Below, piece by piece: positions 1 through 5,454 of a stretch of 5,454 nt of DNA. The translations under genes and the position numbers were made by a program. Below the pieces are notes generated by a model. The model saw only the letters and a list, made by a program, of their open reading frames with translations, was not told the DNA's origin and ran no database searches. Source of the DNA: CAYMLQ01 sp964390795 (lineage in GTDB: Bacteria; Verrucomicrobiota; Kiritimatiellia; RFP12; UBA1067); assembly GCA_964390795.1 (NCBI GenBank), contig CAYMLQ010000375.1:1-5454 (forward strand), in the 5' to 3' direction. Position 1 is the first letter of the stretch, and every line of letters begins with the position of its first letter.

Positions 1-519
1 CCGTGGGAGGAGTGCCGCGGCATCGGCGGTTCGTTCGGCTTCAACCGCTTCGAGACCACCGCCCACTACATAACCTCCGCGCAATGCGTCGAATCCCTGA
101 TCGAGAAGGTCAGCCGCGGCGGCAACTTGCTGCTCAATATCGGCCCGCAGGCCGACGGCCTCATCCCCGTGATCATGCAGGAGCGCCTGCTGGACATGGG
201 CCGGTGGCTGGAGGTCAACGGCGAAGCCATCTACGCCACCACCGCCTGGCAGCGCCGCCCCAAGAACATGCGGGAAACCAAAGTCTACTTCACCCGCAAA
301 CCCGACGCGCTCTATGCGATCTGTACGCGCTGGCCGCAGGCGCCGCTCGTCATCGGACACATCGCCAAGGCGGAAGCCGTCACGCTGCTCGGAAGCGCGC
401 TTCCCATCGCCTACGCCTGCGCCGACGGCAAGCTCACGATCCAGCCGCCCGCCATCAACCCCGGCACCATGCCCTGCGACTTCGCCTGGACCTTCAAGAT
501 CACCAACCCGCAAGAATAG
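1..519 (+). CDS. Alpha-L-fucosidase, GH29 family (C-terminal part, 5' truncated)
   Basis: The frame is open from base 1 and ends with TAG at 517-519, giving the last 172 residues; the start and most of the catalytic barrel lie to the left of the window. GH29 enzymes remove terminal alpha-L-fucose from glycans by a retaining mechanism. Seen here: a WEEC block at residues 2-5 followed by GSFGFN at 10-15, matching the family's W-E-x-C ... SWGYN segment late in the barrel. After it come GGNLLLNIGP at 40-49 and a DG-IP-QE-RL--G-WL-VNGEAIY block at about 52-78, which is highly characteristic of GH29. Residues from about 83 to 172 are beta-rich and fit the usual C-terminal beta-sandwich. The end looks natural, not broken. 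The nucleophile Asp is outside the window, so activity cannot be judged. An internal ATG at 127 is not the start, because conserved sequence continues upstream of it. The gene converges on the beta-helix gene, with a 142-base gap between the two stops. Confidence 0.93.
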   Translation, partial: PWEECRGIGGSFGFNRFETTAHYITSAQCVESLIEKVSRGGNLLLNIGPQADGLIPVIMQERLLDMGRWLEVNGEAIYATTAWQRRPKNMRETKVYFTRKPDALYAICTRWPQAPLVIGHIAKAEAVTLLGSALPIAYACADGKLTIQPPAINPGTMPCDFAWTFKITNPQE

Positions 520-591
520 AGCGATCCGCCCCCAGGCGTACCCGTCCGCGACATTTTCACGGTGACCGTCATGCCGGGCAGCACGGGAGCA

Positions 592-654
592 GCGCGGCTT
601 CCCGCGCCGGCCGGAACGCGAAGGCGTTCCGCCCCGCATGGGCCGCGCCGTTTT
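592..654 (+). terminator. Candidate terminator of the fucosidase gene, nested GC hairpins
   Basis: Two perfect GC-rich hairpins sit side by side: GCGCGG (592-597) with CCGCGC (602-607) around a four-base loop, and CGGAACGC (612-619) with GCGTTCCG (624-631) around GAAG. As an alternative, GCGCGGC (592-598) can pair with GCCGCGC (642-648), enclosing the second hairpin and ending two bases before TTTT at 651-654, then CTCCTT. That nested fold followed by T's would be an intrinsic terminator for plus-strand transcription leaving the fucosidase. No comparable T-tract lies on the other side, so it does not obviously serve the converging minus-strand gene. The T-run is short, so confidence is moderate. 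The rest of 520-661 shows only a small ACGGT-G-ACCGT palindrome at 559-569 and no plausible gene. Confidence 0.42.
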
Positions 655-661
655 CTCCTTG

Positions 662-3600
662 CTACTCCCGCGCTCTCTGCGGATCGTCATAGAGGCCCAC
701 CTCGCTCAGCGGCAGCGGGCGAAACGGCGTCTGCGCAGCCACCGCAGTCAGGTCGGGCATTGTGGCAAACACCTGGTTGTCCCACACGTCGAGTCCCTTC
801 GGCGCACGGGCATAGGTCTCCTCGCATCCGACGAACACGTTGCGCCACACGCTGTTGATGTTGGGTTTGCGCGTGAGGTCAGCCAACTCCGGATAGCGCT
901 TGCTGTAGGGTGGCAGCCGAATGTTCACATCTGTGTACAGGAGTTTCTTGACGTGCTCGCGACCGAGGTATTCCTCCCACCGACTCGGAGCCCACGTCGA
1001 GAAACTCACGCCGTAGCGACAGTCCGTGAACACGTTGTTGTCGATGATATTCAACTGTCCGCCATGTATCTGCACGCCTCCGAAGTGCCCGTTCGACGTG
1101 CGCTCGAAGAGGTTGCCGTGCACCAGCATACCGCTGATCGCGTCGTCGAACCGGATCGCCGCCTGCCCGCACGGGATCTCCCCGCCACCGATGTCCTGCC
1201 AGCGGTTGTAGCGGATCACCACGCCGCGGTAGGAGGGGTTGCCCCACATATCGATGCCGCCCTGGTCATCCGACTCCTGCACCACGTGATCCACCTGGTT
1301 GTACTCGATCAGATGGTCGTTGCCCTCAATCCGCATCGCGCTCGAAGGCGCGTGATGGAAATGGTTATGCGCCACGCGCGCGCCGCACCCCTCCAGCAGC
1401 AGCGCGGGGTTGTACGTGCGCGAGCAGCGCCCGAAATCAGACACCTCGTTGTTCTCGATCACGATCTGACCCGAGGTGAGGTTACTGCGGTTACCGCCGC
1501 TCACGCGCATCCCCGTATGGCCCAGCGTATGCAGGCGGTTGCCGTAGATCTTGACGTTCGCGCCTTGCGCAACCGTCAGCGCCGTACCGCCCATCCGGCG
1601 GATCACGCAGCCCGCGACAACCGCGTTGACGCACCCGTCCATGACCAGCCCATGCTGCTGGCCGTACTCGAACGTCAGCCCCTGAAACACGACCTCCTGC
1701 ACATGGGTCGCCTGCACAAACGGCTGGGTCCAGCGAGACAACACGAGGTCGCTGAACCACGGGTGCTTTACCGGCCAGACATAGAGCAGCCCAGTCGAGC
1801 GGTCGAGATACCACTCGCCCGGCCGGTCGATTTCTTCCAGCAGATTGAGCACGTAGAACGGTCGCTCTTTAACCATTCCGTAATCCGGCTTCTCTTTCAG
1901 CGTCAGCGTGCCCGCAGCCGGATCGATGGCCGCCACCGGCACGGTGCATCCCGCCCACAAGTGAACCCAGTAGCCGTTCGCCATCAGATCCGCCGCCGCC
2001 GTCCAACGCGCCAGGCGGTCTGTCTTGCACGCGAACACCCGATTGGTGGCGTCGAGCACCTCATCGATCTTCAGGTTGCCCACATTAGGCCAGCGCGCGA
2101 TCGGCAGCGGTTTTCCGTCCTGGAACAACTCGCGAACGGTCGTATTGTTCAGCCCGTAACCGTAGCTCTTCTGCGCCTCTAGGCCCGCAAACCCCTGCGC
2201 CTTGAGATCGGCCACGCGCACCTGGCCGCGCGCCTCCGCCGGCAGCCGCGCCAGAACCGCAGGGTCACGCACTCTCCCGAAACCCCGCACGCGGTACCCG
2301 CCGTCGAACACGGGCGTCTCGTCCTGCCATGCGCGGTACACCACCGGAGCACCGAAACTGCCGGAGTCCGCGTCCGTCAGCACAAAGGTGTTGGTCACCG
2401 CGTACCGACCGCCGCGCAGCCACACCGTCGCTCCGCCCTGCGGCAGCACCCCCCTGGCCTTGTGCGAGCGAACCGCGTCCCGCGCGCGTCCCAGCGTCGC
2501 GAAGGGCTTCGCAAAGGTGCCTGGATTCGTGTCGCGGCCTTTGGGCGCGACAAAGTACGTGACCGCGGGCGCGGGCAGCGGATGCAACCGCTCGCGGTGC
2601 GACTCCGGATCGCAGGCGGGTTTGCCCGCACTCAGATTGGCGCATTCTGCCGCAGCCGCCTCGGCCTCGGCTTTGAAATGCGCCACCTGATTGGTCATCG
2701 CCGCAGCCACGCGATAGGCTGCGGCAGCCTCGTCCAGCCGGTTCTCCAACTGCCACGTCTGCCCCACGGCCAACGCGGCCAGCCCGCGCTGCGACTGCGG
2801 GAGCCGCACGTCACTCATGATCGCGGCATACTGCTCGCGTGCGGGCGCCCACCTGACCGCCTGCCGCAACGCCTGGGCGAAACGCTGCCGCACTTCTGCG
2901 GTGTCTGACGGCGCGGCGTCGCTCCCCGTCAGCAACTGCCCGTACACGAGGGCTGCGCCGTCCGCGTTCCCCTCGCGAGCCAAGCTCGCACCCAGCGCCA
3001 TTCCAAACAGGCGCTGCTCTTCGGCACTGAGTTCCAAATACTCCGGCAGCTTCGCCAGGACGCGGCTGGGCAACTCCCCTCCGCCGCCCTGACGGCAAAT
3101 CTGCACCAGCGACTCCGCCGCCTGACCGCGCAAATGCGCGGGAGTTGCGGGATTTTCGAAGAGCGCGGCGCACGCGTCGGCGCACGCGACCCTGCCCTCT
3201 TTAGACAGCCGCGCCGCAGCCAGCCTAGCCCATAGCTTCCATGCCTCCGGCACAGCCGCCGAGCCAGCCACCGAGCGATAGGCCAGATCCGCAGCCGCGG
3301 CGTCTCCCGGCACAGCCTCTTGCGCCCGGCGCACCAAAGGCTTCAGCGTCTCGGGCAGAGGCGCGCCCACCAGCGACAGCGCCGCGACCTCCTCGGGCGG
3401 CAGCGCCGTCCCGAACACGGCCAGCTCGTCCACGGCCATCCGCAGCGACCCGACGCCGTATCCCGAAAACCCGATGCGCAGCCCAGCCTTGGGCGCGATC
3501 AACTGCCCGTCGTACCGTTTTTCATCAGAGAGCATGCCGTTGAGATAAATTCGAACACGCTGGCCATCCCACGTTGCGGCCAGATGATTCCAGAAGCCCG

Positions 3601-4132
3601 CGCTCAGCCCGTCGTTTGCCCGCACGGAGAACGAACCCTTCTCCCGGCCCAGCTCAATCGACGGCTGGCGCGTCTTCCAGTCGTACACCAGCAAGCGCCA
3701 CCCGTCGTTGTACCCGCTGCCACTGGAGGCGATCATGCCGTTCACGCTGCCCGCATTGCCGGTTTTCGACCCCATGGCCAGCGGCCGCAGCCAAACCGCC
3801 ACCGTGAACGCATTGCTGGCGAACGTCAGCGCCGGCGCTTCGAACGACTCCCCGTCCAGAACCACGGCGGCCCTGCCCGCGACGCGCCCGACCTCGGTCG
3901 TCAGCGCTGAACGGTGAGCCGGCTTAAACGTCAGGTCTGAAGCCTCGCCTGCGAGATTGGGCTGAACCGCATCGCCGCTCTTGAGCGAATAGAAACGCAC
4001 CAGACCGGGCAGCCTCTTGAGCGCCTCGGCATCCGCCTGCCATGCGCCCGCCGGCGTCTGCTGCCCCCATGAAAAGGTAGCCGCTGTCCCCACTGCCGCC
4101 ACCCAATAACACGCCTGTGCTCTCATAACCAT
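662..4132 (-). CDS. Secreted LamG / TPR-like / right-handed beta-helix protein, putative GH141-like glycoside hydrolase
   Basis: A complete 1156-residue protein. Seen, numbered from the ATG at 4132: a short basic start and hydrophobic stretch to about residue 24, ending near SWG-QQ, like a Sec signal peptide. Residues about 65-253 form a LamG/concanavalin-like domain, with FTVAVWLRP, WNHLAATWDGQ-VRIYLNG and VDELAVFGTALPPEEV. Residues about 258-505 are Ala-rich, helical and TPR-like. Residues about 525-1150 are a right-handed parallel beta-helix, opening with YFVAPKGRDTNPGT-AKPFATL-RARDAVR and containing VWLRGGRY, ARWPN, GEWYLDRSTGLLYVWP and many N-x-F/V coils. The tail (EVGLYDDPQ) resembles the normal end of such proteins, so it looks complete. 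Beta-helix proteins with this opening and the GEWYLDR segment include family GH141, whose characterised members include an alpha-L-fucosidase and a xylanase. Acidic candidates are SDD at 954-956 and FDD at 995-997. The neighbouring fucosidase supports a role in fucosylated glycan breakdown. The exact substrate is unknown, and a polysaccharide lyase or non-catalytic beta-helix remains possible. The start is ambiguous: TTG 4135, ATG 4132 and ATG 4126 are all in frame. I prefer an ATG; the purine-rich site at 4136-4144 suits either. Confidence 0.88.
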   Translation of the reverse strand: MVMRAQACYWVAAVGTAATFSWGQQTPAGAWQADAEALKRLPGLVRFYSLKSGDAVQPNLAGEASDLTFKPAHRSALTTEVGRVAGRAAVVLDGESFEAPALTFASNAFTVAVWLRPLAMGSKTGNAGSVNGMIASSGSGYNDGWRLLVYDWKTRQPSIELGREKGSFSVRANDGLSAGFWNHLAATWDGQRVRIYLNGMLSDEKRYDGQLIAPKAGLRIGFSGYGVGSLRMAVDELAVFGTALPPEEVAALSLVGAPLPETLKPLVRRAQEAVPGDAAAADLAYRSVAGSAAVPEAWKLWARLAAARLSKEGRVACADACAALFENPATPAHLRGQAAESLVQICRQGGGGELPSRVLAKLPEYLELSAEEQRLFGMALGASLAREGNADGAALVYGQLLTGSDAAPSDTAEVRQRFAQALRQAVRWAPAREQYAAIMSDVRLPQSQRGLAALAVGQTWQLENRLDEAAAAYRVAAAMTNQVAHFKAEAEAAAAECANLSAGKPACDPESHRERLHPLPAPAVTYFVAPKGRDTNPGTFAKPFATLGRARDAVRSHKARGVLPQGGATVWLRGGRYAVTNTFVLTDADSGSFGAPVVYRAWQDETPVFDGGYRVRGFGRVRDPAVLARLPAEARGQVRVADLKAQGFAGLEAQKSYGYGLNNTTVRELFQDGKPLPIARWPNVGNLKIDEVLDATNRVFACKTDRLARWTAAADLMANGYWVHLWAGCTVPVAAIDPAAGTLTLKEKPDYGMVKERPFYVLNLLEEIDRPGEWYLDRSTGLLYVWPVKHPWFSDLVLSRWTQPFVQATHVQEVVFQGLTFEYGQQHGLVMDGCVNAVVAGCVIRRMGGTALTVAQGANVKIYGNRLHTLGHTGMRVSGGNRSNLTSGQIVIENNEVSDFGRCSRTYNPALLLEGCGARVAHNHFHHAPSSAMRIEGNDHLIEYNQVDHVVQESDDQGGIDMWGNPSYRGVVIRYNRWQDIGGGEIPCGQAAIRFDDAISGMLVHGNLFERTSNGHFGGVQIHGGQLNIIDNNVFTDCRYGVSFSTWAPSRWEEYLGREHVKKLLYTDVNIRLPPYSKRYPELADLTRKPNINSVWRNVFVGCEETYARAPKGLDVWDNQVFATMPDLTAVAAQTPFRPLPLSEVGLYDDPQRARE

Positions 4133-4135
4133 CAA

Positions 4136-4144
4136 CTCCCCCTT
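4136..4144 (-). promoter_or_regulatory. Ribosome-binding site of the beta-helix gene
   Basis: On the minus strand the bases read AAGGGGGAG just before TTG-ATG-GTT-ATG. Its AAGG part stands 8 bases before the ATG at 4132, and its GGAG part stands 9 bases before the ATG at 4126. It therefore supports an ATG start but cannot decide between the two. It lies only four bases past the U-tract of the upstream terminator, which is unusually tight. Confidence 0.7.
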
Positions 4145-4148
4145 GTCG

Positions 4149-4196
4149 AAAAAAAACCATGGGCAAGAACGGCCTTTTCGCCGCCTTCGCCCATGG
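4149..4196 (-). terminator. Strong intrinsic terminator downstream of ferritin
   Basis: Read on the minus strand, CCATGGGC (4196-4189) pairs perfectly with GCCCATGG (4164-4157). The stem continues through G-U pairs and one A-C mismatch to a GGC/GCC closing segment, making about 17 pairs around a small GAAAA-type loop. Eight T's follow directly (A's at 4149-4156 on the plus strand). This is a textbook Rho-independent terminator 28 bases after the ferritin stop codon. The outer CCATGG ends are palindromic and the plus strand has no T-tract after the hairpin, so it acts in the minus direction only. Because the ribosome-binding site of the next gene follows at once, it may also act as a leader hairpin for that gene. 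Confidence 0.9.
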
Positions 4197-4223
4197 CGTC
4201 TGTGTTCTTGCGCAACGGCTCGA

Positions 4224-4718
4224 CTAGCTACGGCCGCGCTTGCCGAGCTGCTTGTCGGCCATGAACAGCGCGCCCTTCGAGCCCGCGCTCATATCGAGCA
4301 TCCAGATGATATCGGTCGCGTTCGCTTCCTCTTCCACCTGCTCGTTGATGAACCACTGTAGCATGTTCTGAGTGGCGTAATCCTTCTCCTCAATCGCGAG
4401 GGTGTTGATCTCGCCGATCCACGCGGTCACCTTCTTCTCGTGCGCCAGCGCGTCCTTGAACATCTCCAGCAGGTCTTTCCACTCGGTCTTCGGAGCCGCG
4501 ATCGCGGCGAGTTCTACCTTTGCGCCCTGCGTCTGAAGATAGTGGGCGAACTTCAGGGCGTGCTCCTGCTCCTCTTTGAACTGGATGTTGAACCAGTTCG
4601 CCGCGCCTTTGAAGCCCTTGTCCATCGCGTCGTTCGCCATGGCCAAGTACAGGAACGCCGAATAAAATTCGCGGTTAATTTGCGTGTTGATCGCTTTCGC
4701 TGTCTTTTTGCTGAGCAT
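4224..4718 (-). CDS. ftnA: Ferritin, non-heme bacterial type (FtnA-like)
   Basis: A complete 164-residue ferritin, the normal length for bacterial FtnA. It oxidises Fe(II) and stores iron as a ferric mineral inside a 24-subunit cytoplasmic shell. Ligands sit at the same numbers as in E. coli FtnA: E17, E50 and H53 (within EEQEH), E94, Q127 and E130 for the di-iron ferroxidase centre. E49, E126 and E129 match the extra third iron site, and Y24 and W122 also match the family. No heme-binding bacterioferritin features stand out. The start at 4718 is chosen because an AGAGAGG ribosome-binding site lies 6 bases before the ATG and conserved ferritin sequence begins there. A 30-residue upstream extension of the frame would run through the terminator hairpin at 4779-4825 and is rejected. 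The gene stands alone between two terminators, with NIPSNAP upstream and the beta-helix gene downstream on the same strand. I could not identify a Fur box. Confidence 0.97.
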   Translation of the reverse strand: MLSKKTAKAINTQINREFYSAFLYLAMANDAMDKGFKGAANWFNIQFKEEQEHALKFAHYLQTQGAKVELAAIAAPKTEWKDLLEMFKDALAHEKKVTAWIGEINTLAIEEKDYATQNMLQWFINEQVEEEANATDIIWMLDMSAGSKGALFMADKQLGKRGRS

Positions 4719-4724
4719 TTTATG

Positions 4725-4731
4725 CCTCTCT
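4725..4731 (-). promoter_or_regulatory. Ribosome-binding site of ferritin
   Basis: The minus strand reads AGAGAGG, then CATAAA, then ATG. The 6-base spacing is near ideal and fixes the ferritin start at 4718 over the longer open frame that begins at 4808. Confidence 0.75.
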
Positions 4732-4781
4732 TTCGTTTCTCTTCTCGTGTTAACATCCCCAAGAAGTAAGCCTAGGTTAAC
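4732..4781 (-). promoter_or_regulatory. Ferritin leader and probable promoter region with two GTTAAC palindromes
   Basis: The ferritin promoter should lie between the terminator hairpin and the ribosome-binding site, a span of about 50 bases. I see no convincing sigma-70 pair; the best -35-like string is TTGTTA, overlapping the hairpin flank at 4778-4783, and it has no good partner. The region does hold two identical GTTAAC palindromes at 4749-4754 and 4776-4781, with starts 27 bases apart, which could be operator half-sites or chance. The downstream half of the leader is purine-rich on the minus strand (GAGAAGAGAAACGAAAG). Confidence 0.35.
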
Positions 4782-4825
4782 AAATGCTCCCGGCCGTGTC
4801 ACGAACATACGGCCGGAGATTTGTT
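4779..4825. terminator. Intrinsic terminator after the NIPSNAP gene, possibly bidirectional
   Basis: CTCC-C-GGCCGTGT (4787-4799) pairs with ATACGGCCGGAG (4807-4818) through about 12 pairs with one bulged C and a 7-base loop. The flanks AACAAAT (4779-4785) and ATTTGTT (4819-4825) are also complementary, so A/T-rich arms extend the stem to about 19 pairs. Read on the minus strand, the hairpin begins about 20 bases after the NIPSNAP stop and is followed by CATTTGTT. It therefore fits termination of that gene. The symmetry means it could also stop plus-strand transcription, although no plus-strand gene ends here. The U-tract is interrupted, so it may be weaker than the one after ferritin. Confidence 0.72.
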
Positions 4826-4836
4826 TGCGGAAGAAC

Positions 4837-5454
4837 TCAGAGCTGCGACGCTTTGGACGGGCGCAGGACGATGTTGGTGATCTTGTTTGCCGTGTCTTTG
4901 TATTGCGGGTCAGCCTTCAGCTTCAGCCATTCCGGGTGATCGCGGAACCGCTTCCACGCGAGATCCTTCTCCGTCTTGTTGTCGAACGCCAGCAGGTAGG
5001 TCAGGTTAGGGAGTTTATCTCCCGCCAAAGCCTGCCCGAACAGCACGGGCTGCATGCCGCTCGCGCGGAAGACGCCGATTTCCCCACCCTGCTCGAACAT
5101 CGAGATCTTCTTGGCGTTACGCTCGATCGTGTAGCTGTTGTAGATGCGCATCTGTAGCAGCCGGTCGGCAGATTGCGTCACCTGCTTCACCTGCGGGCAG
5201 GTCGCAAACGTATAGAGCAGCGAACCCGAACAGGTGTCGAAGAGCGGGTCTTTCATGGGCGCCTCAAAAATCGGCGCCGCGTCCTTCATGTACTGCGCGT
5301 CCGCAAGCAGCTTCTGGTCGCTCGACTGGAAAGCCTCGCCAGTCGGGAATGCGGCAACCACGAACACCGTGGTGTTGTAATTCGTGTTGCCCTCGTTGAC
5401 CTCGCCGCTGGTCCAGAGCACGCCGACCTTCTTGGCGCCCTGGCGGTTCAGCGC
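4837..5454 (-). CDS. NIPSNAP-family protein (C-terminal part, 5' truncated by window edge)
   Basis: The frame is open to base 5454 and stops with TGA at 4837-4839, giving the last 205 residues. A GTG at 5421 is in frame, but family-like sequence (ALNRQGAKKVGV) continues upstream of it, so the real start is outside the window. NIPSNAP proteins have a dimeric alpha-beta ferredoxin-like fold related to antibiotic-biosynthesis monooxygenases. Their bacterial role is poorly defined, and catalysis should not be assumed. Seen here: residues 1-85 look like the end of a first, divergent NIPSNAP-type unit. Residues about 100-199 are a second, well-conserved unit, with MRIYNSYTIERNAKKISMF, a GEI-VFR turn, PVLFG, LPNLTYLLAFD, W--F--HPEW and a TNI-LRP ending. 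Many bacterial members carry two such units and an N-terminal export signal; the latter cannot be checked here. The gene lies upstream of ferritin on the same strand, separated by a terminator, so no shared operon is indicated. Confidence 0.88.
   Translation of the reverse strand, partial: ALNRQGAKKVGVLWTSGEVNEGNTNYNTTVFVVAAFPTGEAFQSSDQKLLADAQYMKDAAPIFEAPMKDPLFDTCSGSLLYTFATCPQVKQVTQSADRLLQMRIYNSYTIERNAKKISMFEQGGEIGVFRASGMQPVLFGQALAGDKLPNLTYLLAFDNKTEKDLAWKRFRDHPEWLKLKADPQYKDTANKITNIVLRPSKASQL

Noticed and set aside
3..692. A 229-codon plus-strand frame overlapping the fucosidase
   Set aside because: It is out of frame with the GH29 motifs, is dominated by Arg, His and Pro, and runs past the fucosidase stop into the hairpin gap. 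It is a high-GC shadow.
638..2182. A 514-codon plus-strand open frame antisense to the beta-helix gene
   Set aside because: Its codons are exact reverse complements of the sense codons, so it stays open simply because the sense gene avoids TTA, CTA and TCA, as expected at high GC. The translation is rich in Arg, His, Ala and Val with no recognisable domain, while the opposite strand shows clear family motifs.
4208..4215. TTGCGCAA palindrome just after the ferritin stop as a regulator site
   Set aside because: It is a single eight-base palindrome with no partner, no nearby promoter and no positional support, so chance is sufficient.
4732..4783. A sigma-70 promoter for ferritin built on TTGTTA as the -35 box
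   Set aside because: At 16-18 base spacing no sequence resembles TATAAT, so I report only the region and not defined boxes.
4719..4808. A 30-residue N-terminal extension of ferritin starting at 4808
   Set aside because: It would run through the terminator hairpin at 4779-4825, has no ribosome-binding site, and adds sequence not found in ferritins. The ATG at 4718 has a good site and gives exact family numbering.
4837..5421. Treating GTG at 5421 as the true start of the NIPSNAP gene
   Set aside because: The frame remains open to the window edge and the upstream residues look like the same domain, so the gene is truncated by the window and does not start there.

Overview
This is a GC-rich bacterial window with four protein-coding genes, two of them cut by the window edges, and two clear intrinsic terminators plus one candidate. 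I see no rRNA, tRNA, CRISPR array, insertion sequence or phage gene. A GH29-type alpha-L-fucosidase, a very large secreted LamG / helical-repeat / beta-helix protein and a NIPSNAP-family protein occur together. That combination would fit a polysaccharide-degrading member of the Planctomycetota-Verrucomicrobiota-Kiritimatiellota-Lentisphaerota group. This placement is inference from gene content only; there is no phylogenetic marker in the window.

Layout. Bases 1-519 (+) are the C-terminal end of a GH29-like alpha-L-fucosidase. Bases 520-661 are a convergent intergenic gap with strong GC hairpins and a candidate terminator for the fucosidase. Bases 662-4132 (-) encode a 1156-residue predicted secreted protein with three regions: an N-terminal LamG/concanavalin-like domain, a helical TPR-like middle, and a C-terminal right-handed parallel beta-helix resembling GH141-type proteins. 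Bases 4149-4196 are a strong intrinsic terminator, and the ribosome-binding site of the beta-helix gene starts only four bases beyond its U-tract. Bases 4224-4718 (-) encode a complete 164-residue ferritin with every expected metal ligand in place. Bases 4779-4825 form a long hairpin with A/T-rich flanks, a terminator for the upstream gene. Bases 4837-5454 (-) are the C-terminal 205 residues of a NIPSNAP-family protein whose start lies beyond the right edge.

How the genes may work together. The fucosidase and the beta-helix protein face each other and probably belong to one fucose-containing glycan degradation locus, because GH141 includes alpha-L-fucosidases. The LamG domain could bind sugar or protein. 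The ferritin stores iron and looks like an independent housekeeping unit, as does the NIPSNAP gene, since terminators separate the three minus-strand genes. The least ordinary points are the promoter-less, terminator-abutted leader of the beta-helix gene and that gene's three-part architecture. I did not find convincing evidence of a wholly new biological system here.
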